NCBI GenBank assembly: GCA_900696465.1
Contig: CAADGE010000029.1
Coordinates: 62,001 to 126,000, forward strand
DNA from: an uncultured Planctomycetota bacterium
GTDB lineage: Bacteria; Planctomycetota; Phycisphaerae; UBA1845; UTPLA1
Reading direction: 5' to 3'
Length of the DNA stretch: 64,000 nt
Below the pieces are notes generated by a model, which saw only the letters and a program-made list of their open reading frames with translations, did not search any database and was not told the origin of the DNA. The translations under genes and the position numbers were made by a program. Below, piece by piece: positions 37,416 to 45,924 of the stretch (positions are counted from its first letter, which is position 1; each line of letters starts with the position of its first letter).

Positions 37416-39271
37416 GCGCCCTCGGTCGGGAATGGGTGAATGACTTCGATCCAGTCAGGTATTTTTGTATCGGCGGCTGCCAATGCAAGTGTGAATTGCT
37501 CGACGCCGTCCCGGGATCCCGCCGCGGCAAAACCGCAGGATACATAGAAACCAGCAAAAGGTTTGTTTTTGGCCGTCGGTACGAAGAGGCCCACGAGACC
37601 GTGTGCGCCGGCCTCGAATGCCCGACGTGCGATCCAGGCGATGAAGGCCTGCTCAACGGTCCGCCCTAGGACACGGCAGCTCATGAGAAACTGGCTCAGC
37701 ACCCAGTCCGGCGCTGACTTTTCAAGAATGGCCAAACCGACCACGCCGTTGTCACCGAAGCGATCGGCCAGGGCCAGGGTGACGACCTCATGGCTCGGGG
37801 AATTCATGCAGGCACGAATCTCATCCTCGGTGCAGCGGCGGGTGTTCATGTTGAACTGATTCGTGCGCTGGGTCATCTGTGCGGCCCGTGCGATTTGTCG
37901 GGCATCGTTGACCGTCAGCGTGATTTTCATTTCGAGGCGACGGTAGAAGGTCGGCATGTCCACGACGGCCTGCTGCAACTGCCGACGGCCGGCTTCAGCG
38001 CGATAGAGTTCGCCGCGCTGTCGATCTTCCGCTGAGATGGCGAACTGATCGAAGCAATCCAGGGCGTCGATGACGGCGGTGTAATCGGCGGGCTCTCTGG
38101 GGAGCGGAACGGTTCGGACGCGCGGCAGCGTGCGGAGGACCAATTCGCATTCGACCTCGCTGTCATCGACGAAGACGAAGCTGTCAATGCCCAGGTTGAG
38201 CTCCTCGGCCATGGATTGGAGATTTCGCGGTTTGGGCTCCCAGTTGACTCGCATCGCGGCGAAGTGTCGCGGGCGCAGCACCATGGCTGGATGCTGCTCG
38301 AGCGCCGCTTCCACCGACCCGGGCTGATTCTTGCTGGCAAGGCACAGCACGACGCCGCGGTGGTAGAGTTCCAGCACGCGACGCTGGAAAGCGACATACG
38401 CATTGCCCGGGTAATCCGGTCCGAGGGCGATGCCCTCCTGACCGACATCGCCCAGCACACCTCCCCAGAGGGTGTGGTCCGCGTCGAGCACCAGCACTTT
38501 GCGCGTCAGGCCTCGAAGCGGCCGGATGTAACGCTGGACGAATCCGGCAAAGTGCCAGTAGTAGTTCGGCGCGATGGGAATGCGGGCGTAGAGGGCGTTG
38601 CGCCGGTCGGACCAGGACTCGCGGCCGTGACGAGCGACGAGGGCGTCGTAATCCATGACGCGGGCACTGCCGAGCGAGGCAACCATTTCGTTGAGCCGCT
38701 TGTTTGCATCGTGCAGGATGGCCGACTGTGAGCATGCGGTCGTACGATCCGCGAGACCGAGGGACGGAGACACCGGTTGCTCGTAGTTCATGACCAGGAG
38801 GTAGGCGCCGCATCGTTCACGGAAGGTTCTTAACGCAGATTCGAGTCGGGTGAACCATTCGTCGAGCAACTTGCGTACGGCGTCGGCCGTGAGCGAATTA
38901 AATGCGTCGTAGATGTTGGGGCAGACGTCGGCGAGTCGGATCGCAACGAGAACGACATCGGGGTTGAACCTTGAGAGGCCCGACGACGGATCGATAAGAT
39001 CACGGTCAAATTGCCCGAAGGGTGCGAGATACGTTTCGAGGGCGAGGCCGTCGCGCAGCGCCTGTAGTTCGACGGCCGGGCGCAGCGGGTCGATTGTGAA
39101 TGAAGCAACGCACCCGAGCCGGAGCGTCTGCGTCGAGAGCGGTTCGGCATGCGGCAGCAGCAGGCGGGCGGCCTGGGCGATGCCGGCGAGCGTCGGCCGG
39201 CGATGCACCTGATCGAGCATCGACATGGCGTCCGCCAAATCGGGCGGCTGCATGGCTTGCGACGTGCTCAC
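37412..39271 (-). CDS. FkbH-like HAD-IIIC protein (glyceryl/acyl-ACP loading type)
   Basis: 619 residues. The HAD-IIIC core starts VLVLDADHTLWGGVLGD, with Asp263 and Asp265 as motif I, and continues VEAALEQHPAMVLRPRHFAAMRVNWEPKPRN and FVFVDDSEVECELV. A GNAT-like C-terminal region (RTNQFNMNTRRCTEDEIRA, LGRTVEQAFIAWIARRA) matches FkbH proteins. Known members load D-glyceryl units from 1,3-bisphosphoglycerate onto an acyl carrier protein. The adjacent ACP gene, overlapping by four bases, supports that reaction. An N-terminal region of about 250 residues precedes the HAD core, as in longer family members. The exact acyl group is inference. Confidence 0.88.
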   Translation of the reverse strand: MSTSQAMQPPDLADAMSMLDQVHRRPTLAGIAQAARLLLPHAEPLSTQTLRLGCVASFTIDPLRPAVELQALRDGLALETYLAPFGQFDRDLIDPSSGLSRFNPDVVLVAIRLADVCPNIYDAFNSLTADAVRKLLDEWFTRLESALRTFRERCGAYLLVMNYEQPVSPSLGLADRTTACSQSAILHDANKRLNEMVASLGSARVMDYDALVARHGRESWSDRRNALYARIPIAPNYYWHFAGFVQRYIRPLRGLTRKVLVLDADHTLWGGVLGDVGQEGIALGPDYPGNAYVAFQRRVLELYHRGVVLCLASKNQPGSVEAALEQHPAMVLRPRHFAAMRVNWEPKPRNLQSMAEELNLGIDSFVFVDDSEVECELVLRTLPRVRTVPLPREPADYTAVIDALDCFDQFAISAEDRQRGELYRAEAGRRQLQQAVVDMPTFYRRLEMKITLTVNDARQIARAAQMTQRTNQFNMNTRRCTEDEIRACMNSPSHEVVTLALADRFGDNGVVGLAILEKSAPDWVLSQFLMSCRVLGRTVEQAFIAWIARRAFEAGAHGLVGLFVPTAKNKPFAGFYVSCGFAAAGSRDGVEQFTLALAAADTKIPDWIEVIHPFPTEGA

Positions 39272-39717
39272 ATCCGGCCTCCATCGATTCGGGTCGAACT
39301 GCTGTCTGATTCGACCAGTTCGATGAGCAGTCCCCGACAGGTGAAGAAGGCGACGCGCCTTCCGCCGAAGGCGGCGGCGGGCTTGGGCGGTGAGACGATC
39401 GGGTGCCCGTGCTCGCGAACCCGCGACAGTGCGTCGTCCAGATCATTCACCTCATAACAGACATGATAGATCGCCACGCCGCGCTTGAGCACGCCATCAA
39501 CCGGTGACGGAACCGCGGCGGGCTCCAGGAGCTCGATCCGCAGATCGCCGAGCTTGATGAAGCAAATGCGTACGCCCTGTTCGGCGTCGTGAATGGTCTC
39601 GGATTCCACACCGGCGCCGAGTGTCTGGCTGTAGCTCGCCACGGCATCGCGGATGCTGCGCACGGCCACACCGACGTGGTGAAAGCTTCCGAGATTGATG
39701 GGCGGCGGCACGTTCAC
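39268..39717 (-). CDS. VOC/glyoxalase-fold epimerase-like protein
   Basis: 149 residues with two beta-alpha-beta-beta-beta halves. FHHVGVAVRSIRDAVASY, KLGDLRIELLEPA, GVAIYHVCYEVNDLDDALSRV and GLLIELVES give the expected metal-ligand pattern (His near 13, Glu near 59, His near 86, Glu near 140) of methylmalonyl-CoA epimerase relatives. It sits inside the operon with FkbH and ACP genes, overlapping both neighbours. This type of VOC protein often accompanies FkbH-like genes in surface-polymer loci. It may epimerise or otherwise modify the carrier-bound acyl unit; that is inference. Confidence 0.82.
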   Translation of the reverse strand: MNVPPPINLGSFHHVGVAVRSIRDAVASYSQTLGAGVESETIHDAEQGVRICFIKLGDLRIELLEPAAVPSPVDGVLKRGVAIYHVCYEVNDLDDALSRVREHGHPIVSPPKPAAAFGGRRVAFFTCRGLLIELVESDSSSTRIDGGRM

Positions 39718-41849
39718 GAGTCGAGTTGCCCCTTCGTTTCAGGAGTGTGCGATACGCCCGGTGCACGCGCCGTGGGTTCTCCGGACGCGGTCTGCGGTTC
39801 GGCGGTTTCGCGTGCGGTCTTCGCGCCGCTCTCCGATGGCTGCACGGGCCTTTGTGATTCCAGTTCGGCGGCGGCTTTCGGCAGCTTCGGACTCGGCCTG
39901 CGCGGTCGTCGCCAGCCAATCTGCCGACCGCGCGGCAGCCCCGCAAAGTTCGCGAACGGCGGTACGTCGCGCGTTAGCTCCGTAGCAGCGTGGACCACGG
40001 CACCGAAACCAACCCGAACGCCCGGCATGATGCGCGACATCATGCCAACGAAAGCGTAGGGCTCGATCATGACCGGGCCTTCGACGATGTGCTGCTGGTT
40101 CGTCGGCGCCATGTGGGACATGCTGATCAACTGTCCGGGGTCGGCGGGCAGTTCGATGGTATTGGTGGCGCTGTAGATGTGCGTCAGCGCGGAGATGCCG
40201 ACGCAATCACGGATCAGCACCGTCCCCCGACCGGCGATGTGAACGCTGGGCCCGAGGTGGACGTAGTCGCCGATGGTGATTGATCCTTTCTGCCCATGCC
40301 GACGTTCTCCGGCAGCCAGGCGGACGTTGGTATCAATGTGGCAGTTGCTGCCGATGGAGATGTTGGCCGCGCCCCAGATCTCGACGCCCTGATCGATCAG
40401 CGTATCCTGACCGAGGTGCCTGAGCCGCGACTTCCAGTAGCAGCTTCGCAGGAAGAAACCTGCTCCGTTGCGGGTAAAAGTGCGGGCGACAGATTCGTAG
40501 AACCAGGAGATGACGGGAATCCGTGCGAGGATGACGAGGACGGCCTGCACGATGGCCATGACTCCGCGAACGATCGTGCCGACGGTGATCCAGAAAGGCG
40601 TTCGCCGTACGTTTTGCGGTTCGGTGATCGTGCCTTGCAGGGTTGCGAGGACGAAATCCAGCGAATAGACCAACCAGCCGCTGCGGCTCGGAGGCAGCGG
40701 GGGGACATACCACTTTCCGGCGAGTTCCCGCACTTCCGGCTGCGACCACTGCTTGAGGTCCGGGCTGTGAGTTCGTGGTGCGGTCTCGGTGGCCGTGCGC
40801 CCGCGAAGCAGCGGGATGGAGATGTGCCGGTGCAGCGATTCGCCTTCCATCCAGACCGGATCACCCTGGAGGCGCATGTAGATATCCGGCCGGGCGCGAC
40901 GGAGGATCGGACTGATCGGCCATCGCAGACGCAGGCGCGACGGAAACGGGTGTGCATCAAAGCCGAGCGACTGTTTGAATGCTTCGAGACTTTCGAGCTT
41001 GCTCTTGAGCGAGTAATGCGCGTGACGGACGCCCATCTGCTCGGCGAGCACGAGGCACTGGAAGATGATCGTGTCGTTGGGGCGATGTTCGAGGCGGTCG
41101 GTGTGGCTGGCGATCGTGTCCACGAAGACCGTGTCGTCGATGACCCGGGCGATGAGCCAGGCGCAGAGCTGGTTGCCGTGTCCTGGGTCGCGCGCCGTCA
41201 TCACGGTGGTGCCTGGCCAGCGTGCAAGCTCGCGCCAGGTCTCGATGAAGCGGCCCGGCTCCATTCGATGGTTCCAGCCCGTGCGGTCGACGTGGCTGTT
41301 CCAGACGACGCATGCTTCCCGGGCGAGATCGGGATTCGAGGGGTCGACGACCTGAACGTTCAGGTTTCTCACTCCCTTGCGAATCGCACGGCGCTTGTTG
41401 CTGGCCACGCGGCCCAGGCCGTAACCGCCCAGCTCGTGAATTACGTTCAGCCAGACGCGTGAATCGGACTCCTCTGAAGCGACCGGGTGCTGCCATCCCA
41501 GCAGCAGCTTGCGATCCAGCCCATGCGAGTTCTCGGCGACAGGTCGAAAGTAGTCCACAGGCCATGCAAAGCCGGGTTTTACGTGATACCACCAGCGACC
41601 GGTGGCATCTCGAAAGGGCCTCCAGGTGATGAGCGAGGGAACGAGGCCGTTGTAATACCACCAGAACTGATTATGCCGCATTCGGCGCGCAGCGAGGCAG
41701 TATTCCTCCTGTCTCGTGCGAGCCAGTGATACGCCCGCCAGACCCGGCGCTATGAGTTTCTCTTCCACAGGTGGATGCTCGATTGAAGGGTCCAGTTCGT
41801 CTACGTCGGCCCGTCGCGCGGGGTTTCCGATGATCAGATATCGGCTCAT
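39714..41849 (-). CDS. Fusion of FemAB-like GNAT and left-handed beta-helix acyltransferase
   Basis: 711 residues with two enzyme parts. Residues 90-330 resemble FemAB/PEP-CTERM-associated GNAT proteins (GRVASNKRRAIRKGVRNLNVQ, ACVVWNSHVDRTGW, IASHTDRLEHRPNDTIIFQCL, SLKSKLESLEAFKQSLGF). Residues about 485-645 are a hexapeptide-repeat helix (GVEIWGAANISIGSNCHIDTNV, GSITIGDYVHLGPSVHIAGRG, VGMMSRIMPGVRVGFGAVVHA) of the O-acetyltransferase class. Between them is a hydrophobic hinge (TPFWITVGTIVRGVMAIVQAVLVILARIPV). The tail is disordered. Two acyl-transfer folds in one chain suit modification of a surface polymer. It overlaps the VOC gene start. Confidence 0.85.
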   Translation of the reverse strand: MSRYLIIGNPARRADVDELDPSIEHPPVEEKLIAPGLAGVSLARTRQEEYCLAARRMRHNQFWWYYNGLVPSLITWRPFRDATGRWWYHVKPGFAWPVDYFRPVAENSHGLDRKLLLGWQHPVASEESDSRVWLNVIHELGGYGLGRVASNKRRAIRKGVRNLNVQVVDPSNPDLAREACVVWNSHVDRTGWNHRMEPGRFIETWRELARWPGTTVMTARDPGHGNQLCAWLIARVIDDTVFVDTIASHTDRLEHRPNDTIIFQCLVLAEQMGVRHAHYSLKSKLESLEAFKQSLGFDAHPFPSRLRLRWPISPILRRARPDIYMRLQGDPVWMEGESLHRHISIPLLRGRTATETAPRTHSPDLKQWSQPEVRELAGKWYVPPLPPSRSGWLVYSLDFVLATLQGTITEPQNVRRTPFWITVGTIVRGVMAIVQAVLVILARIPVISWFYESVARTFTRNGAGFFLRSCYWKSRLRHLGQDTLIDQGVEIWGAANISIGSNCHIDTNVRLAAGERRHGQKGSITIGDYVHLGPSVHIAGRGTVLIRDCVGISALTHIYSATNTIELPADPGQLISMSHMAPTNQQHIVEGPVMIEPYAFVGMMSRIMPGVRVGFGAVVHAATELTRDVPPFANFAGLPRGRQIGWRRPRRPSPKLPKAAAELESQRPVQPSESGAKTARETAEPQTASGEPTARAPGVSHTPETKGQLDS

Positions 41850-41976
41850 CGGACGGCCGCCGGGACTTAACTCACTTCGTGCCGAATGCTTCGATGCGTC
41901 ATTCTAGGTCCGCCTGGCAGGTAGTTGAAGGGTCCCAGAAGTCGAAGGATTCACGAGCTTCGGCTTTACAGCTTGA

Positions 41977-42594
41977 CTAGGCGGACGAACCGAATGCTGA
42001 AATCGTCGGACGTTCAGATGCCTCGCTGACGACGTAATGCCGGCGGATAAGGCCGAGCAGGTACGTATGGACGCGGTGTGTGCCAAGCGACTTGAAGCCG
42101 GCCTTTTCGATGCCGCGGATCGACGGTGTATTTGAGCTTTCTGCCCAGATTGAGAGCGGTTTCCAGCCGCGCTGGCGCGCTTCTTCCGCGGCTTTGGCCA
42201 GAAGTCGCCCGTAGATGCCTTGTCCGCGAAGCGCCGGACTGGTCCAGAACGGACCCAGGGCCACGCCGTTGTCTTCCAGCCACCAGAACTCATGCCGAAG
42301 CGGACGCCAATGCTGGATCCAGCCGATGCCTGCGAGGCGGTCATTCTTCTGTAGGACGAGCAGGACGGCCTGACCTCTGCGCAGTCTTCGAAACATCAGC
42401 CAGCGGCTGCGGCGACCCATGTGAGCGCGATACGCATCGCTTACCTGTGCGGAGGGCGGCTGTGCCCTGTCGTACACAGCAATCTGCTCGCCACCTTCAT
42501 CGAAGGAGGAAACCGTTTCAGAGCGATAGACGCAATACTCCCGTTTGCGTGCGATGACTCTTTCGAAGATGACCCGGGCAAGTCGTCTGGTCAT
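41977..42594 (-). CDS. GNAT-family N-acetyltransferase
   Basis: 205 residues. The acetyl-CoA loop is visible in ALRGQGIYGRLLAKAAEEARQRGWKPLSIWAESSNTPSIRGIEKAGFKSLG, with the QGIYG pattern in place of the usual R/Q-x-x-G-x-G/A. Preceding strands read LVLQKNDRLAGIGWI and NGVALGPFWTS. It follows the deacetylase gene by nine bases and precedes the FemAB-LbH gene, so it belongs to the same surface-polysaccharide group. The acceptor is unknown; a sugar amine is plausible given the neighbouring deacetylase. Confidence 0.75.
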   Translation of the reverse strand: MTRRLARVIFERVIARKREYCVYRSETVSSFDEGGEQIAVYDRAQPPSAQVSDAYRAHMGRRSRWLMFRRLRRGQAVLLVLQKNDRLAGIGWIQHWRPLRHEFWWLEDNGVALGPFWTSPALRGQGIYGRLLAKAAEEARQRGWKPLSIWAESSNTPSIRGIEKAGFKSLGTHRVHTYLLGLIRRHYVVSEASERPTISAFGSSA

Positions 42595-42603
42595 GGAAAG
42601 TTG

Positions 42604-43566
42604 TTAACTCAAGGGGGTTGGAGAGGTGCTGCCCGCCGCAGTTTGAGACGCATTCCGGCGAGCAGCCATTGGTCGCCCGATGGCTGATTCGATCACTTCG
42701 CCAAGCGGGGCAAACGGGTAGCGATCCAACAGGGAAAGCACTTTGGGCTCGACCGTACGGCGATTTCTCCTCTGAAGCGCGTACATCCGGCGGATTCGGG
42801 AAGCATCACGCCGATCAAGACCCTGCGTATCTCGCCATGGCTCGGTTATCGCGATCTCGTACGGATGCAGATAGACGATGACCGGTCGGTATTGGGAGAT
42901 GCGCCGCAGCGCCCAATGGGTCAGCGCGCCGGGGAAATGACGCAGATATCCGCCGCCGCATGCGGGCCAACGTCGGCCGAATAGCGTCAAGGTGGAAAGC
43001 GGTGCTTCGATGATTGACCGACCACTTTTCAAGCGAACTTCGTGTATGTCCAGGGGGAAGTCGGGCCAGCCGTAGCGTCGTCCCCGGATCGGGAAAATAC
43101 TCGAATCGTAGGCAAAACCGACCTCGGCCAGAACCTCCAGCGCCCAGTCGGTTTCCGGCATGATCGAGAACGCCGGGGCGCGATGACCGAAGACCTCGCG
43201 GCCGGTGAGGTCCTCGATCAGCCGTTTTGCGGGCTCGACTTCGTTGCGAAAGGTCTGCGGGGTGAGCTTGAAGACCTGGCGATGACGGAAACCGTGTACG
43301 CCCAGTTCGTGGCCGTCGCTGTCGATACGACGGATCAAGTCCGGAAACGTCTCCGCCACCTCACCGAGCACGAAACACGTGGCGCGGATGTTTCGCTCGG
43401 ACAGCCAGCCGAGAATGCGCTCCATGTTATCCACGACGGCGCGCGTGGGGGGGCCTTCCCTTCCGAGCCAGTCTCGTGCGATGACGTTAAATTCGTCCTC
43501 GACATCGATTGTCAGCGCGTGGATCATGCGTTTGTACGTATCGTCCGAGGCAGCCGGTCGGTCCAT
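42604..43566 (-). CDS. DUF3473 polysaccharide deacetylase (exosortase-locus type)
   Basis: 320 residues from the ATG at 43566; an ATG at 43527 is a near equal alternative, and the frame upstream to 43755 has no support. NodB-type motifs are ALTIDVEDEFNV (catalytic Asp pair), HELGVHGFRHRQVFKL (metal His) and GHRAPAFSIM. The DUF3473 C-terminus carries VIVYLHPYEIA and the basic end. This subfamily usually sits in PEP-CTERM/exosortase loci and deacetylates exopolysaccharide amino sugars. No signal peptide is visible, as is common in the family. It leads the minus-strand polysaccharide gene set. Confidence 0.88.
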   Translation of the reverse strand: MDRPAASDDTYKRMIHALTIDVEDEFNVIARDWLGREGPPTRAVVDNMERILGWLSERNIRATCFVLGEVAETFPDLIRRIDSDGHELGVHGFRHRQVFKLTPQTFRNEVEPAKRLIEDLTGREVFGHRAPAFSIMPETDWALEVLAEVGFAYDSSIFPIRGRRYGWPDFPLDIHEVRLKSGRSIIEAPLSTLTLFGRRWPACGGGYLRHFPGALTHWALRRISQYRPVIVYLHPYEIAITEPWRDTQGLDRRDASRIRRMYALQRRNRRTVEPKVLSLLDRYPFAPLGEVIESAIGRPMAARRNASQTAAGSTSPTPLS

Positions 43567-43689
43567 CCACAAAAAGAGGACCCATCCGGCAGTGGTGATT
43601 ATATGGGAACCGGCGTGGCATGCCTTGCATCTGTCGATCGCCTCTTCTCTCGTGAGCGGTGATGACGATCGTCCGTTGGTGATCAGGAA

Positions 43690-44364
43690 ATGACGAATCC
43701 TCCCGGAAAACCTGCTTCCATCCGGCCCGGTACAGAGGCCGTGGCAGAACACCACCGGCCTGCCAAACTAGGCCGTGTCCGAAGAATCCTTCGATGGGTG
43801 GAGCATTTGCTTGCCGCGGCGGCCTTCGTGGCGATCCTCCTGATCGCTACGCCGCTGACGAACTGGCTGTTCGACGCGCTGGGCAGGACGGACCGACTTG
43901 GGAAGGCGGACTACATCGTCTGCCTCGGCGGCGACTCGGCCCGGGTGATCGAATCGGCGCGGTTGCTCGCCGAAGGGTATGCGCCGCGTCTGATCGTCAG
44001 CAATTACGACCACTTTTCCGATTGGATGCGCGACCTGGCGATCGAGTGGGGCGCTGATCCGGCTCGCATCCTTGTGGACCGTGCTTCTCGAAAGACTCGA
44101 GATCATCCGGGATCGATCGCAAGGAATCTTGGCGTGAATCCGGAGAGTGATCGGATCATTCTCGTTACCAGCTACACGCACCTTGGGCGAGCGCGGGCCT
44201 GCTTTGAGAAGGCGGGGTATCGGCACATTCTCTCGCGGGAGCCGCGGTGGGAGCGGGCGGCTCGCAACCGGGAGCGTGACTGGAAATGGCGATTTCGGAA
44301 GCTGCCGGACGTTCTCTATGAATATGCCGCCTGGGCGGAGTATCTCCTGCGCGGGGCCGTCTGA
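43690..44364 (+). CDS. DUF218/YdcF-like membrane protein
   Basis: 224 residues. A membrane helix at about 35-55 (VEHLLAAAAFVAILLIATPLTNWLF) is followed by a DUF218 domain. DYIVCLGGDSARVIESARLLAEGYAPRLIVSN, ILVDRASRKTRDHP and IILVTSYTHLGRARACFEKAGY are the expected nucleotide-like fold blocks. The family includes ElyC and YdcF, and homologues are linked to envelope polysaccharides; the reaction is not known. It is divergent from the deacetylase gene and 45 bases upstream of the ligase-like gene, so these belong to the same locus. Confidence 0.8.
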   Translation: MTNPPGKPASIRPGTEAVAEHHRPAKLGRVRRILRWVEHLLAAAAFVAILLIATPLTNWLFDALGRTDRLGKADYIVCLGGDSARVIESARLLAEGYAPRLIVSNYDHFSDWMRDLAIEWGADPARILVDRASRKTRDHPGSIARNLGVNPESDRIILVTSYTHLGRARACFEKAGYRHILSREPRWERAARNRERDWKWRFRKLPDVLYEYAAWAEYLLRGAV

Positions 44365-44409
44365 GCGGCCGCGCTCGCCTTGCGACCGTCGAACCGCCGA
44401 TTTACATAA

Positions 44410-45924
44410 ATGACCCGCGCGCTGACATGGAGACTGCCTCGCGCCGATCTCGCGAAAGGCGAAGCAACGAGCGCAATGCGGCAGGGTCATTCACTTCCTC
44501 CCTTGACCGGCCGTCGTATCGCAGTCCGGGCATTGATCGGCCTCCACGAGGCGCTCCTGGGTCGGCGAACGCTCTCTCTCGCGCGGCAACTGGAGCAAAC
44601 ACAATGGTTGCCTGAGCGAGCGCTGCGCGCGATGCAGCTCGAGAAGCTGCGCGCATTGATCTCCCATGCCTCGACACATTGTCCCTATTATCGAGCATTG
44701 TCACTGCCGATGGTGGATTGCTTCCGGACAGTGAACGATCTTCTCCATGTGCCGTTGCTGACGAGAGCCGAACTGCGACGAAATGCGGCCGAGATGCGCT
44801 GGGCACGAATGCCCGGTCGGTTCCTGACGGACCATACCCACGGAACGAGCGATGAGTCGTTCGCCTTTTACTGCGATCGTTCGCGACAGGCCTGGGACAA
44901 GGCCCTGCGTCTTCGCGGGCATCGATGGCACGGCTTTGAACCGGGCGACCGCGAACTGCACTTGTGGCCGATCGACCCGCCGCGAAACCGGTCGGCACGT
45001 CTGCGACAATGGCTGCGCCACCGGCGCGATGCGCTCGTCGCGGAGATGCAGATCGACAGTCTGCAGGTCACGAAAGAAGACGTTCGTGAGTTCTGGCGTC
45101 GCTGGGCTGAGTTTGCACCGACTCGGGTGACGGCGTATCCGTCCGCGCTGGCGGAGATGATTCTGGAAGGTCATCGCCTCGGATGCCAGATGGCTTCGAC
45201 ATCGGTTAGGCGTATTTTTCTGACCGGAGAAGTGACTTTCGACTGGCAGCGGCGACTGATCGAAGACCTACTCCAGGCAGAGGTCACTGAGTCGTACGGC
45301 TTGCAGGAGGCCGGCGCGATCGCATTCTGCTGCGAGGCAGGTTCGTGGCACACCAGTGACGAAGCGTTCGTGGTCGAGATTCTGAGAGATGGTCATCCTG
45401 CCGCGTCAGGCGAATGGGGTGAACTGGTGGTGACCTGCCTCGAAAGCAGGGCCATGCCGCTCGTACGATATTGCACAGGCGACATCGTTCGGGCACAACA
45501 TCTCGGCGGCTGCGATTGCGGGCGCGGCCTGGCGAGGATTCCGCCGATCGTCGGCCGATCTTCGGATTTCCTGGAATCCGCCGACGGCCGCTGGATTCCT
45601 CCGGCCGAAGTCGTTGCAACTCTGGGCGCCGTGCTGGATGATGGTGCATGGCAGTTGCGTCAGACCGACGAGGGTGATGTGACCCTCGACGTCATTGCTG
45701 ATGGTCGGCATCATCGGGTTGCCCGGGAGCAGGCCCGGCTGCTTCTTCAGCGGCTGCTCGGCCGTGGCATGGCTTGTACGGTCCGGCCCGTGTCGGCGTT
45801 GCGGCGGACGAGTTTCGGCAAGCGCCGATACATTGAATCCTTACGCACCCGCCGGGGTCTGGCGCTGCCACGGGAAATCGACGACGGCTCAGAACGATGT
45901 CCGACCGCCCGCAACCCAACCTGA
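44410..45924 (+). CDS. PaaK/CapK-like adenylate-forming ligase
   Basis: 504 residues. Landmarks of phenylacetate-CoA ligase/CapK proteins are LISHASTHCPYYRAL, HTHGTSDESFAFYCDR (substrate/nucleotide loop), RRIFLTGEVT, VTESYGLQEAGAIAF (adenine site), GELVVTCLESRAMPLVRYCTGDI and RRTSFGKRRYIE (C-terminal Lys). CapK-type members in exosortase and capsule loci activate an acyl group for polymer modification. It sits with DUF218, opposite the FkbH/ACP operon, so one role could be supplying acyl groups to the ACP. Its stop lies past the start of the next gene (28-base overlap). Confidence 0.85.
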   Translation: MTRALTWRLPRADLAKGEATSAMRQGHSLPPLTGRRIAVRALIGLHEALLGRRTLSLARQLEQTQWLPERALRAMQLEKLRALISHASTHCPYYRALSLPMVDCFRTVNDLLHVPLLTRAELRRNAAEMRWARMPGRFLTDHTHGTSDESFAFYCDRSRQAWDKALRLRGHRWHGFEPGDRELHLWPIDPPRNRSARLRQWLRHRRDALVAEMQIDSLQVTKEDVREFWRRWAEFAPTRVTAYPSALAEMILEGHRLGCQMASTSVRRIFLTGEVTFDWQRRLIEDLLQAEVTESYGLQEAGAIAFCCEAGSWHTSDEAFVVEILRDGHPAASGEWGELVVTCLESRAMPLVRYCTGDIVRAQHLGGCDCGRGLARIPPIVGRSSDFLESADGRWIPPAEVVATLGAVLDDGAWQLRQTDEGDVTLDVIADGRHHRVAREQARLLLQRLLGRGMACTVRPVSALRRTSFGKRRYIESLRTRRGLALPREIDDGSERCPTARNPT

